Assembly: GCA_037501455.1 (NCBI GenBank)
Contig: CM074862.1
Coordinates: forward strand, 57,629,501-57,693,500
DNA length: 64,000 bases
Origin: Lantana camara
Taxonomy: Eukaryota; Streptophyta; Magnoliopsida; Lamiales; Verbenaceae
Direction: 5' to 3'
Shown here: positions 1 to 11,977 of the stretch, one piece after another
Position numbering within the stretch: position 1 is the stretch's first letter
Layout: each line of letters opens with the position of its first letter
Notes under the pieces: model-generated
Databases searched by the model: none
The model's input: only the letters and a program-made list of their open reading frames with translations
Told to the model about the DNA's origin: nothing
Translations under genes and position numbers: made by a program

Positions 1-165
1 TTAGATGCGAATTGAGTATTCTTGAGTTCTTTTAGAAAGCCTGAAATACGAAACAGTATTTTTCCTAAAAGTTTCGGAAAACTGTTTTCTTAAATCGTGT
101 TTTTGAAAAACTATTTTAGTTGAAATAAGTTTAAATCGTATTTTTAATTTTGGATTGAATCAAGT
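1..165 (+). mobile_element. Element A leader, first block
   Basis: Matches the leader downstream of the PBS in B (from about 18361) and C (from about 27430), including the stretch around 'agaaagcctgaa'. It stops at 165, where the solo Gypsy LTR enters, and resumes at 2733. Confidence 0.8.
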
Positions 166-2727
166 TGTAACGCCCCAGCTTTCGGCATTTCAGGTATGAT
201 CGACACGTGTGCGTTTGAGAGTCAGTTTTAACTATTAATTGTTTATTTCTTTAATTTTCCTATCATGACATAATTTTATAAAATTATATTTTTGATATTT
301 TATTGAAAATTCATATCATATCATATTTATTGGATATATTGAACGTGATTGCTATGTGAATTATTTTCCCGAATGTGATTTATTTCTTTTATGTCCTTAA
401 TTGCTCATTTTCATGAATATGGGATCTAATTGCATTGGACCACATTGATCATTTAATAATGGAATTGGACTTGATTGCATAACTTAACAAGTGGAAGGAT
501 TTAATTGCAAAGTGGCCATCTCTTCTCTTTTTCATAGCAGCATTCACGTACCTTTGGCTTCTCATTCATACAAACATTCCATCTTTGCTCCATTTGCTTT
601 CCTTGCTCAACCGAACCAAACCCTACTTGGAGGAGTGGGAGACTTCATCATTCAAGCATCAATATTTGTGGGATTTGTGATCATAGTAGCATCATCATCA
701 TCCTTTCTTCTTTCTTGTCTCTCATTTCTCTCCTTTGAGGTAACTATGGAGTTTGATTAATTTTATTGAAAATATATGATATATGGGGCTTTGTAATGGT
801 TTGAGTAAATTGTGTATTCATTGTTGGAAATTTAATTGTGAACTTTAAGCTTGAGTTGGATGCATATAAATTATGATTTATGGACTTGGAGCATTAGTGT
901 TGATATGGGTTTGGATTGATGGATTATTGTTGATCTAGCATTGAAATGAGTGTTTAAATGAATTGTTATTGATTATATGTAAGCTAGTATGTTTATTGCA
1001 TCAAATATGTGCATTACATCTTGAGTTTGATCCATTTTTGGTGGTTGATTGTTGTTGCTTCGTGTTGCTCTGTTCTGTTCTGCATATTCAGTAGCTCACG
1101 TATTTTGGGAACGGCCCTTCCCAACCCCAGTTCAAAACTGGAACGGCCGTTCCCATGATGCTGAGATACTAGGCCAGCGAGACTGGGAACGGCCGTTCCC
1201 ACTTTGGCCTGTGTGCCGGAACGGCCCTTCCCAGCCCAAAACATGTTTTATACTTTAAAATGCTGGCGCGTTTTCTGTAGCCATGGGAACGGCCCTTCCC
1301 ATTTTCAAAGGGAAGCCGGAACGGCCGTTCCCGTAGTCCAGAAAGTGCCCAAAATTCACTGCATAAAATTGCATTTTTCGCACCTCGATCCGACGGCTTC
1401 TTTGACCCCTAATTGCTATTATATGACTGATTACATGTTGAAACGCAATATTTTTATGGTACATTGTATTTTTCTCGTCGTCTCGTTGCATTCCCGGCTT
1501 TCGTCATAGTTGGTACATTTTGAGTCGTGTTTCACGGACAATTGTCTTTCTTGCACAGACCAGCTTCCCGGTGACGAGGAGCAGGCCCCGTGAGCTGTTT
1601 CCTTGGATTATTTTTGGGTCGTTCAGGTGAGGTTTAATTTTAGATACATAGGACCCGTACAACCCTATGTGAATTTTAAGCTAAAACCTATCTATATAAC
1701 TTATAGTTTTTAAAAGAGATTGGTTTTCAAATGTTTTATCGAACCATTGAAGAAATTGATTGTTTTGGCGAGTATTGTATTGCACTGTGGGCCCGAGGGT
1801 AGTGACTCGAGCCAACCGGGAAAGCATGGGCTGACAGGTAACTCGAGGGCTATCCTCACCAAACTGGGATGAACCCTGAACCCTCTAGGAGATTAGGGGA
1901 GGAAGGAGTTCCGGGCTTAGGGATTCACGTACCCTCTGCCCAGATTGATTGGATGGTGGGGCCTTGCAATCCCACCATCACCCGGAGGAAGAAGGCGTTA
2001 TTGAAACTGCTAATTGCGCATATTAATGAATTGCTTGATCACCTAATCATCTAATAATTGATTGATTGATTGATTGTACACAGTCGGTGTAAGGTTGGAG
2101 AATTGCCCCACTCGTCGGGCCACGAATTGATTGTATTGAATTGATTAAATTGAAATTGAATTAGTTATAATCTCGGGCGATAAACTCTCTTCTTTTACCA
2201 AATTGTATTGTTTTTCCAAAATTATTACCCGAGGTTATGACTTACATGTCTGTGCGCTTATATTTATTTATACCCCTCGCTCAGTCTGTTTTGGACTGAC
2301 ACCTCAACTTTTCAGTGTTTTGCAGGGCGTGCTAGGCGGGAATTTAGAGTCTCGTGGTCTTTAAATTTGGGTCTAGCACACTTCATTCCCACATTTTGTT
2401 ATGTATAGCCCTTTGGGATATTCTGTATATCGCCTTGTTATCTATATTGTTGGGAGATGATATTGTATTGACAGTGTGAATGTTGGTACCTATAAGTAAA
2501 TAAATAAATACGGTACCTATACATATCGAATGAATATTATTGCTTCCGCTTTTTAATACTCTGACTTGATTGTTGGTTGGTTTTATATTGAGGGTACCCG
2601 CCTAGCCTTGAGTCATTTTATTGTCTCCCGTTCGCTATAGCTTTGATTCATGTATGGATTGTCCATTTCATATGTGGATTGGAGCTATAGTGCGGGGGAT
2701 GTGGTGCCTGGCATTCCGGGTGCTACA
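166..2727 (+). mobile_element. Solo LTR, Ty3/Gypsy, 2562 bp
   Basis: Begins TGTAACGCCCC and ends GGTGCTACA, the same termini as the K LTR at 59300-61961. The LTR is not followed by a PBS or internal region; Copia leader resumes at once. Flanks are CAAGT (161-165) and CGGGT (2728-2732). The uninterrupted homologue in C reads 'gaaccgggttttgg', so the duplication was probably CGGGT and the left copy has two G-to-A changes. It shares with K the array of GGGAACGGCCGTTCCC palindromes, the segment around 1381-1430, and the end block with 'gtgcgggggatgtgg'. It encodes nothing recognisable; short open frames across it are chance readings of the repeats. Confidence 0.88.
1107..1332. repeat. Array of six 16-bp palindromes in solo Gypsy LTR
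   Basis: Six copies of GGGAACGG(C)C(G/C)TTCCC at 1107-1122, 1140-1154, 1185-1200, 1218-1232, 1285-1300 and 1318-1332. Odd copies have three leading G; even copies have two. Centres are 32, 46, 32, 68 and 32 bp apart, so the copies fall into three pairs, each about three helical turns. The K LTR has the same arrangement. Function unknown. Confidence 0.95.
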
Positions 2728-2739
2728 CGGGTTTTGGAG

Positions 2740-3060
2740 AAACCTGTGATACGAAAACGCGATCCTAGGCGTGCTAAGGTATCGCACGCCCAGGCCCGCA
2801 TGCACCGTCCTACAACCACGTGGGATGCCCGCCTACCGTCGCGCAGCCACGTGCGATGGATCTTAGGCGCGCCTACTCTCCTGTCTCGCAACCACGCAGG
2901 ACAGCCACCCGCACGCTTCCGCAACCGCGTGGGAGCACCCCCCCAATCCAAGCCCAACGCACGTACGCGTATGGCAATTGTCGCGCGCTGTCTGCGATGC
3001 TGGCGCACGGCGATGCTGCTCGAGTCCAGGGCGTTTCTGGGCTCGATTCTTCGCGTTTTC
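2740..3060. other. GC-rich leader segment with inverted repeats
   Basis: Sharp rise in G+C and CpG inside an AT-rich leader. Degraded copies of the stem-loops seen intact in B and C are visible around 2880-2935, with a loop reading AACCAC or AACCGC between C-rich and G-rich arms. Open frames through it on both strands follow from high GC and are not conserved as protein. Confidence 0.6.
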
Positions 3061-4057
3061 GTATTTCGTATTTTCGGTCCTCGAAATCCAGATTTAATTT
3101 TTCTAAAAATTTTGTTTTATTAAATTAGAATTATTTATGAAATAATTGTTTAAACTGGAATTTTGAAAAATAAAGACGATTTAAATTTTGGAAAAATTAC
3201 GAACTTTATTTTCTGAAAATACTGAAAGAATAAAATTATTAATTTTCAGAAATTAATTGAAATTTTATTAGTTTATTATTTTTCAGGTTTTATAGAAAAG
3301 GCTCTTGAACAAGAATTGCATCTAAATCGTGTTTTAAGTCATTAGGGCTTAAAGCGAGAATTTTAATTTATTGGTTAAATTTAAATTCTTGCAACTTATG
3401 CATGTTAGGTGATCATAGGTTTAGTCTTATGAAAGGTTTTAATTTATGCACATGAATGGTTTAAATTAGGGTTGGAGCCCCATAGTTGCGTTTTTCAATT
3501 GGGGTCGGTGCCTCACTTATATGCGTACTGTTATGTGTTTATTATGTGGCTTTCCATATTACTGTTTTTCAGGCCGGGGTATACGACGTGTAATTGTCTA
3601 AGGCCAATATGAAGATTGAGCCTTATTACTTTATGTCTTTTTCTTTTTATTGTAATTTGAAAGTAGAGATAGGTGGTGAGGTCTTTTTCTTTCATTTTGG
3701 AGACAATACACCCATGGAGTAAGATGGATCCACACAACAAGTAACAAGAAGGAGGCCATGAGTGAAGACCTCTCGAAGTGTTAGAGAGGATTTCTATTAT
3801 TGTAATAGATAGGGCATCGTTTTATTTCCAATTCCCTTATGTGATTTAAACTGTTTTATGTGGCATGTATGTTAGAACTTGTGATTGTGGAGTGGCTCCC
3901 ACATATCACGCATAAGATAGGTAGAACCCATGATCATCACATGTTAGTATCATGCTAGGACATGTTATCTGCTATGTGCTTGTGTGAAATGCATTTAAGT
4001 TGTACTTGCATTAATCAAGACTAATTAAAATGGATAACATATATGTTGGTGAGGTTG

Positions 4058-4077
4058 AACCGGACAACTCTCCGGTT
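4058..4077 (+). other. Leader hairpin, A copy
   Basis: AACCGGA, loop CAACTC, TCCGGTT: a perfect 7-bp stem. The same element is at 28889-28908 in C. At 19938-19957 in B both sides of one pair differ and pairing is kept. Confidence 0.75.
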
Positions 4078-4127
4078 AAATCGAAAATTCCCATTAAATA
4101 TTTCGAGGTCAATTTTGGGGAGGGCGA

Positions 4128-4341
4128 TGTCACGAGTCGTGGGTCGTTCGAACTAAGTTTTGATCTTGATCTTATGATTGATGGGTCTAGCTTAACGCCT
4201 AAGTAAATATGGATGTCACACGAGTCGTGGGTCCATATTGAAAGATAGGTGATGCAAAAACATTACTAAGAATTACACAGTGTTGGAATTGGTAAGTTTT
4301 ACCTACCTTAGGCTTTATTAAGAATGTCCGCAAGTCGTGGG
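4128..4341 (+). repeat. Leader motif array, A copy (three units)
   Basis: Units at 4128-4143, 4214-4231 and 4325-4341, each ending in (G/A)AGTCGTGGG after TGTC. The following bases (tcgttc, tccata, ttcgag) match the corresponding units of B and C, so each unit has its own identity and is not a recent tandem copy. Confidence 0.85.
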
Positions 4342-4549
4342 TTCGAGATAAAGTGCTTAGGATCTTAGTACCCATTGGGATAACAAGTATCCTCTAAGAT
4401 CTTTGGGAATCATAGATCTTCTAAAAACAGTGGGAGTTACATAGATTAAAGACCTAATCTCATGTATATCGTTATTATTCAGTATGCTCACTTAGTTCTC
4501 TGTTTTTCCGTTTAGGTCGTAGATTCTGTGATTCTCTACGTGTTTTGAA

Positions 4550-5237
4550 ATGGCAACCAAAAACCCTCTAGTATCAATCATCGAGTCAAACAAGTTGATT
4601 GGTCCAAACTATTCTGATTGACTTAGGAATCTAAAAATCGTCTAGATTCCGAGAAGAGAACTTATGTTCTCTACGAGGCGGAGCCCGTTCTCGAAGGGGA
4701 AGCTCCGACCCTGGTTGAGCGGGACGTGATCCAAAGGTGGAAGGATGATAATCTCCAAGCCCGTTGTCTCATGCTTGCTAACATGTCTCCGGACATGCAA
4801 AGACAGCATGAGTCCATGGAATTCGCTTGGAAGATCACTTAGAGCAACTTAACCGTCCTCTTAAGCGTATTAAAAGGTATAACACCTCAAAGAAATTGGT
4901 CCATTTGAGAATGAAGGAAGGTACAAGTGTCCATGAATATGGACTCAAGTTTCTTGCTCTTACTGAGAAACTTGCCTCCATGGACATGCTATAGAGAGAT
5001 GAGCTTCCAGTGGATCTATTGCTAGCCTTGCTCCCACCATCATTCAACCCTTTTGTCCTTAACTTCAACATGAATCATGCAAATGCAACATGAATCATTC
5101 AACCCAATGCAGGCATCAAGAAGGGAAAAGTCTAAAAGAAGAAACGTGATCAGAAAGAGGACGTTTGCTTCCATTGTGGCAAACTAAGGCATTGGAGGAG
5201 AAACTGCCAAGAGTACAAGGCTACTCTAAAGAAAGGT
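4550..5237 (+). pseudogene. Copia gag remnant, element A
   Basis: The start codon at 4550 and following residues match the C gag start at 29564. Capsid-type gag would package the element RNA. A conserved Trp codon is now TGA (4619-4621), and a 1-base deletion follows near 4651. Frame shifts recur to 5080, and roughly 190 bp of the basic linker is deleted near 5086-5130, where 'acatgaatcat' is locally repeated. A CCHC zinc knuckle survives near 5167-5210 (C-x2-C-x4-H-x4-C), with 'GKA' changed to 'GKL'. Clearly non-functional. Confidence 0.8.
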
Positions 5238-7506
5238 ATGTTTCTCGTTGAAGTAAATCTTTCTATTAATTCTAATTCTTGGGTACTTCATACCGGTTGT
5301 GGATCTCATATCTGTAATGATGTACAGATGCTAAGTGAGGTCCGGCAGCTGAAGGGAGGAGAATGTGTCTTGAAGATTCGGGACGGCTTAACGGTCGAAG
5401 CTCAAGCTTTAGGCACAATTATATTAGATTTAGGTCATTCTGTTTTAGTTTTAAATAAAGTCCTTTATGTACCGGACATTATTCGTAATATTATTTCAGT
5501 TCCAATACTTGATTGCGAAGGTTATGAAATTAATATTAAGAATAGTAACTTTTTCCTTAAAAAGAATAATTCTTCAATATATCTTGGTACATTAAACAAT
5601 GGACTTTATCTAACTAAAAACAGTAATATTTTGAATATACAACGAGAAACAAAACGTAAGAGAGATGATGAAGTTTCAGCATCTTTATGGCACTCTAGAT
5701 TAGGACATATTTCTAAGAACAGAATTAGCAAATTAACTACCTTAGGGACATTCTCTGAAGATGCCCTTAAACAGTTAACTTCCTGCGAATCCTGTCTCAA
5801 AGGAAAGATGTCCAAAACTCCTTTCAAAGGGAGTGTGGAACGAGCCACAAAGACCTTGGATTTGATCCATTCTGATGTTTGTAGACCGCTTATTGTAAGC
5901 ACTCGAAATAATCATCAGTACTTCATAACCTTTACTGATGACTTTAGTCGTTATGGTTATGTGTACTTAATGAAGTACAAATCTGAGGCTTTTGAGAAAT
6001 TCTTACAATTTCAAAAGGAGGTTGAGAACCAAACTGGTCACAAGATCAAGACACTTCGGCGAGTATCTGAGAGATCTCAGTGGACTCCTCCGGGAACTCC
6101 TCAGCTTAATGGAGTTTCTAAGAGAAGAAATCGAACCCTACATGATATGGTTCATTCCATGATGAGTTTTACTGACTTACCACTTTCTTTCTGGGGTCAT
6201 GCCCTAGAAAGCGCAGCCAAGATTTTGAATCTTGTTCCTTCTAAGTCAGTCCCTAAAACTCCCTATGAAATGTGGTATGGTAAAATCCCTAGTTATTCTT
6301 ACTTAAGAATTTGGGGTTGTCCTGCTTAGGTGAAGAGGACAGTAGGAGATAAGTTAGAAGCTCGTTCTAACTTATGCTATGTTGTTGGTAATCCTAAGGA
6401 ATCCATAGGATACTACTTCTATGATCAAACTAAACAAAAGGTGTTTGTTTCAAGAAATGAAACTTTTCTTAAGGAACCGTTCCTAGAAGAAAAGAAAGGC
6501 AAGATCACGGAACTTGAAGAAATTCGAGATGATCCCATGCCACCCACACAAGAGACGCCTCAATCTAATACCCCACAACCAATCACGAACTTTGATACAC
6601 GTGAAAATCCTCCTCTAAGGAGTTCTGAACGCACTCCTAGACAGCCTGAGAGATGGTATGGTTTTCTCCATAAAATCTCTCAAGAGGATAATGATCCCCT
6701 AACATACGAGGAGGTACTGTCAGACTCGGATTCTGATAAGTGGAAACAAGCCATGAAGTCCGAAATGGATTCCATGTACTCCAACCAAGTTTGGACCTTG
6801 GTTGATTTGCCTGATGGGGAAAAACCCATAGGTTGCAAATGGATCTTTAAGAGAAAGCTCGGAGTAGATGGAAACATTACAGCCTATAAGGCAAGGCTCG
6901 TTGCCAAAGGCTTCACTCAAAGGCCCGGTGTGGACTTTGATGAAACCTTCTCACCGGTTGCAATACAAAAGTCCATTCGGATCATGCTGGCCATAGTTGC
7001 ATATTATGACTATGAGATATGGCGAATGGATGTGAAAACTGCCTTTCTCAATGGAGACATTGATAAGGACATTTATGTGGATCAACCCATAGGTTTCACA
7101 TTCAGTGGGAGTGAGCAAAAGGTTTGCAAACTCCAAAGATCAATCTACGGATTGAAACAGGCTTCTAGGAATTGGAACATTCGTTTTGATGAAACGGTCA
7201 AAGCGTTTGGCTTCGTTCAAAATTTGAATGAGTCATGCGTGTATAGAAATGAATTAGAGACTTCAATGCAATTCTTGGTGCTTTTTGTTGATGACATCCT
7301 TCTAATTGGGAATTCGAAGGATGACATGAAAGTTACCAAGTCATGGTTATCGAACCAATTCGAGATGAAAGATCTTGGTGATGCGTCCTACCTTCTCGGT
7401 ATTAAGATCTATAGGGATAGATCTAAGAGATTGATAGGACTGTCACAATTAATGTACATAGACAAAGTACTGAAACGGTTCAATATGGAGAATGCGAAGA
7501 ATAAAG
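5238..7506 (+). pseudogene. Copia pol remnant (protease, integrase, most of RT), element A
   Basis: Domains in Copia order: protease, GAG-pre-integrase (HxxxH...CxxC, about 5690-5810), integrase, RT. The protease active-site Asp of DTG is His (5289-5291). The first integrase Asp is kept (about 5872), but the SDRGGEY segment with the second Asp is deleted near 6058, and the third catalytic residue in the SERRNRT motif is Lys. A TAG at 6327-6329 ends the first open frame; the same frame continues to the G insertion. RT keeps MDVKTAFLNG (from 7026) and FVDD (7284-7295), where family members have YVDD. At 7506 the gene is cut by element G; the remaining RT and RNase H lie at 11978-12720. Confidence 0.9.
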
Positions 7507-9316
7507 TGTTGGAAAACAGGAATCAGAAAGCAGTGGAAATTTAAAAATTTTCAAACAAAAGGATCGAATACTCGCAATCGTGAATCCAAATTCGTAGAGA
7601 TTAGAAACTTACTTTTCAATAATCTTTCTTGAAGCGTTTCAAGCCACCCAAGAACGCTCTTCTCGCGGCTTGATCCCATCTCCTTGGTAAAGCTCGAATC
7701 TTTAAAACTTCTAACTTGAAGCTCTCTAGAGATAGTCCACCAACTTGATCACAATCTAACTAGTAAGGATGCTAGTTCTCTAGTTAGTGTTTAGGCTTAA
7801 CTTAGGGTTTATTTTATCTTGGAGAAAGGATGGTGTTCAACACATGAACCAAAAGAATTCAATCACCCTCTAAGGTGAGCTCGAGCTCCCCTATATATAG
7901 GAAAGGGAGGGGCGGCTGAACCCTAGTCCTTTTGGGGCAAGGATTTGGTCCCTCTCTCTAATTACTTGATTACCAAGTACTACCAAACTTTTGACTTTGA
8001 ATTCTAATTCAAATCAACTTTTAAGAGAGCTAAAATATCCAAACCCTTTTGGATATTATACTTTATTTATTAATAAATAAATAACTTATTTTATCTAATT
8101 AATTAATTCATAATTAATCAAATAGGTTATTTTTCTCCAAAATAACCCACACGTGTGGTTTCACACGTGTGGAACCCTCTTGGCTCGATTAACTCGTTTA
8201 ATCATTTTAAAGCCTTAACTCATGTAACCAAGTTGTTGTGTGTGACCCTCTAGGTTCTCAATTCAATTAGCAGTGACCCTAATTAATTAATTCACTAATT
8301 AATTAATCAGTCCACAAATTAAACGACCATAGTCTAGCAACAGGTGTTTAACCCCTAGATGAATTGGAATGTCTCGATTCGATAGAACCTTTAAGTCATT
8401 GATTCATGTGAGATACAATCCTCCTACTTACTATCTCTCAACCAAGATCTAGGGTAAGGGAATAATCAGAACCCTAATAATCTGGTCTTAAAGCTAAGTG
8501 CATTTCATATCCATTTGATCTCAATCCAAGAAACCCTTCTCTTGATGTCTTGATCTAGTGCCTTGGTCAAGGACTCCATATGGCATATGAATGACTTACA
8601 CAATAAGAGATCACCTTGCAAACGCAAGTGTAGGTCCTTTCTTGATTCTCATTCACTTTCATGAGTCACTTGTGCAGCCCCAGCATAAGCCTTGAATCAG
8701 TTGTCTAAGGCGACACCCTTTAAAGCTTATTCCTAAGACTACAGAGTTAACTCATAAAGTGACATGGAACCTCAAGTCTAAGGATCAATTAATCACATCA
8801 ATGACTCGTGAGATATTTCCTAATCTGGAAGTTTCCATTTCGTGAAATAGAAACTTCCTTTCCCATTTAGGAATCTTCTCACACGGGGCCCCTCAGTGAA
8901 CTTACTTATTGAAGTAAGCACCCTCATGTATCACGCACGTATTAACTATACACTTTGCACCTACATGAAACAAGGTCGTCTTTCTTAAGGGCGTGATCCC
9001 ACTAGCAAGCCTTAGAGGAGTCAGGTTGACACTCCCACTGTCTGTAGGACTCATCGGCTTGGAGTATTTTACTAATCATGACTTATGTGATATAGGGCTC
9101 ATTTCATGAACCATTTCACCTGAATGGTAGAGTCCTAAAGTCATCAGGATTAGGGGAGTTCTAATACAAGCACAACTAAAGTAAACGCATACCAAACAAG
9201 AGCATATAAAGAAGTGTTGCCTTAATTAGTTATTTTATTCAAAGATTGTCTGTGATTACGATAAGGAAAAGTACAAAGCGGATATACAATCGGCTTTTAG
9301 GGCACTATTCCTAACA
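7507..9316 (-). mobile_element. G 3' LTR (reverse)
   Basis: 1810 bp; starts TGTTGGAAAAC and ends CCTAACA in plus orientation. TATA palindrome CTATATATAG at 7891-7900. Only two CACGTG sites remain near 8150-8170, because a stretch of about 110 bp present in the other G LTR (about 10020-10140) is missing here. Confidence 0.85.
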
Positions 9317-9381
9317 ATCTCCCACTTGCTCGTCAAGGCCATTCTAAAGCTATTCTAAGTCCCATCTTCTGAAGATGACCT
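9317..9381 (-). pseudogene. Residual RNase H tail and PPT of G
   Basis: Reverse complement matches the last about 50 bp of the C coding region (33445-33495) and its PPT; 'atctcccacttgc' (9317-9329) is the reverse of the purine tract. Confidence 0.8.
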
Positions 9382-11972
9382 TGTTGGAAAATGCGAATCA
9401 GAAAGCAGCAGAAATTTAAAAATTTTCCAACAAAAGGACCTTGGACTCGCAATCGTGTATCCAAATTCGTAGAGTTAAGAAACTTACTTTTCTTTTATTC
9501 TTTCTTGAAGCGTTTCAAGCCACCCAAGAACGCTCTTCTCGCGGCTTAATCCCCTCTCCTTGGTCAAGCTCGAATCTTCAAACTTCTAACTTGAAGCTCT
9601 CTAGAGATAGTCCACCAACTTGACTACAATCTAACTAGTAAGGATGCTAGTTCTCTAGTAAGTGTTTAGGCTTAACCTAGGGTTTCGTTTATCTTGGAGA
9701 AAGGATGGTGTTCAACACATGAACCAAAAGAATTGCCAATTAGGTCTAAGGGGAGCTTGAGCTCCCCTATATATAGGAGTGGGAGAGGGACGCCGAACCT
9801 AGTCCTCATGGGGCAAGGATTTGGTCCCTCTCTCCTATTACTTGATCACCATGTAATTTTGACTTTGACTTTGAATTCTAATTCAAATCAACTTTCAAGA
9901 GAGCTAAAAATATCCAAACTATTTTTGGATAATTTTATACTTTATTTATTTAAAATAAATAACTTATTTTATCTAATTAATTAATTCATAATTAATTAAC
10001 TAGATTATTTTTCTCCAAAATAAGACTTTCTTTTTAATTCAAAATTAAACCAAAGTCTATTAAATAATTAACACATTAATTATTTAATCACCAAATAAAT
10101 ATTCACGCACATGCACACGTGTCCATGAAGGACACGTGTCACGCAGTGACCCACACGTGTGGTTTCACACGTGTGGAACCCTTTGGCCCGATTAACTCGT
10201 TTAATCATTTTAAAGCCTCAACTCATGTAACCAAGTTGTTGTGTGTGACCCTCTAGGTTCTCAATTCAATTAGCAGTGACCCCAATTAATTAATTCACTA
10301 ATTAATTAATCGGTCCACAGATTAAACGACTATAGTCTAGCAACAGGTGTTTAACCCCTAGCTGAATTGGAATGTTCAGATTCGACAGAACCTTTAAGTC
10401 ATTGATTCATGTGAGATACAATCCTCCTACTTACTATCTCTCAACCAAGATCTAGGGTAAGGGAATAATCAGAACCCTAGAAATATGGTCTTAAAGCTAA
10501 GTGCATTTCATATCCATTTGATCTCAATCCAAGAAACCCTTTTCTAGATGTCTTGATCTACTGCCTTGGCCAAGGACTCCATATGGCATATGAATGACTT
10601 ACACAATAAGAGATCACCTTGCAAACGCAAGTGTAGGCCCTTTCTTGATTCTCATTCACTTTCATGAGTCACTTGTGCAGCCCCAGCACAAGCCTTGAAT
10701 CAGTTGTCTAAGGCGACACCCTTTAAAGCTTATACCAGAGACTACAGAGTTAAGTCATAAAGTGACATGGAACCTCAAGTCTAAGGATCAATTAATCACA
10801 TCAATGACTCGTGAGATATTTCCTAATCTGGAAGTTTCCATTTCCTGAAATAGAATCTTCCTTGCCCATTTAGGAATCTTCTCACACGGGGCTGTTAGGA
10901 ATAGTGCCCTAGAAAGCCGATTGAATATCCGCTTTGTGCTTTTCCTTATTGTAATCACAGACAATCTTTGAATGAAATAACGAATTGAGGCAACACTTCT
11001 TTATATGCTCTTGTTTGGTATACGTTTACTTTAGTTGTGCATGTATGAGAACTCCCCTAATCCTGATGACTTTAGGACTCTACCATTTAGGTGAAATGGT
11101 TCATGAAACGAGCCCTATATCACATAAGTCATGATTAGTAAAATACTCCAAGCCGATGAGTCCTACCGACAGTGGGAGTGTCAATATGACTCCTCTAAGG
11201 CTTGCTTGTGGGATCACGCCCTTAAGAAGGACCACCTTGTTTCATGGAGGTGCAAAGTGTATAGTTGATACGTGCGTGATACATGAGGGTGCTTACTTCA
11301 ATAAGTAAGTTCACTGGGTTAGAAGTTTCAAGTTAGAAGTTTGAAGATTCGACCTTTGCCAAGGAGAGGGGATCAAGCCGTGAGAAGAGCGTTCTTGGGT
11401 GGCTTGAAACGCTTCAAGAAAGAATAAAAGAAAAGTAAGTTTCTTAACTCTACGAATTTGGATACACGATTGCGAGTCCAAGGTCCTTTTGTTGGAAAAT
11501 TTTTAAATTTCCGCTGCTTTCTGATTCGTATTTTCCAACAGGGGCACCTCAGTGAACTTACTTATGGAAGTAAGCACCCTCATGTCTCATGCACGTATCA
11601 ACTATACACTTTGCACCTCCATGAAACAAGGTGGTCCTTCTTAAGGGTGTGATCCCACAAGCAAGCCTTAGAGGAGTCAGGTTGACACTCCCACTGTCTG
11701 TAGGACTCATCGGCTTGGAGTATTTTACTAATCATGACTTATGTGATTTAGGGCTCGTTTCATGAACCATTTCACCTAAATGGTAGAGTCCTAAAGTCAT
11801 TAGGATTAGGGGAGTTCTCATACATGCACAACTAAAGTAAACTCATACCAAACAAGAGCATATAAAGAAGTGTTGCCTTAATTCGTTATTTTATTCAAAG
11901 ATTGTCTATGATTACGATATGGAAAAGGACAAAGCGGATACACAATCGGCTTTTATGGCACTATTCTTAACA
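9382..11972 (-). mobile_element. G 5' LTR (reverse), interrupted
   Basis: Starts TGTTGGAAAATG, ends TTCTTAACA. Net length is about 1.94 kb after removing the solo LTR at 10893-11540 and its TSD. TATA palindrome at 9767-9776; CACGTG motifs clustered at about 10110-10175. Confidence 0.85.
10893..11540 (+). mobile_element. Small solo Copia LTR, 648 bp, internally deleted
   Basis: Starts TGTTAGGAATAG and ends TTTTCCAACA, on the plus strand inside the reverse G LTR. Perfect TSD GGGGC at 10888-10892 and 11541-11545. It matches the first 400 bp and last 230 bp of the family LTR; about 1.3 kb containing the CACGTG cluster and TATA box is missing at about 11312. Confidence 0.9.
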
Positions 11973-11977
11973 GAAAG

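Larger units (their letters stand above)
2733..4549 (+). mobile_element. Element A leader, second block
   Basis: Long untranslated leader upstream of gag, collinear with 27590-29563 in C and with the B leader. It starts with a GC-rich segment (about 2740-3060) and continues AT-rich to 3500. It contains a 7-bp-stem hairpin at 4058-4077 and three copies of the TGTC...GAGTCGTGGG motif (4128-4341). Relative to B and C about 170 bp near 4100 is missing, which removed the first motif copy. No gene is seen in it. Confidence 0.8.
7507..11972 (-). mobile_element. Element G: reverse Copia remnant, two LTRs with 65 bp between
   Basis: Inserted in the RT of A. Flanks are TAAAG (7502-7506) and GAAAG (11973-11977). 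Read on the minus strand, it is a 5' LTR (11972-9382), 65 bp of internal sequence, and a 3' LTR (9316-7507). The internal remnant is the last codons of RNase H plus the PPT; PBS, gag and nearly all of pol are gone, with the 5' LTR joined directly to the pol tail. The A reading frame resumes after removal of G and one TSD copy. Same family as A, C and D. Confidence 0.82.

Noticed and set aside
1107..1332. CRISPR-like array of palindromic repeats
   Set aside because: Units are 16 bp with uneven spacers, inside a plant LTR, with no cas genes; spacing repeats in pairs instead.
1014..1509. Open frames with repeated peptides such as NGRSH, ERPFP and GTAVP
   Set aside because: They are readings of the GGGAACGGCCGTTCCC array in several frames and on both strands; the same occurs at 60132-60612. 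No single frame is conserved.
2650..3128. Overlapping open frames on both strands in the GC-rich leader (also 18467-19047 and 27553-27922)
   Set aside because: High GC removes stop codons; reading frames are not conserved among A, B and C.
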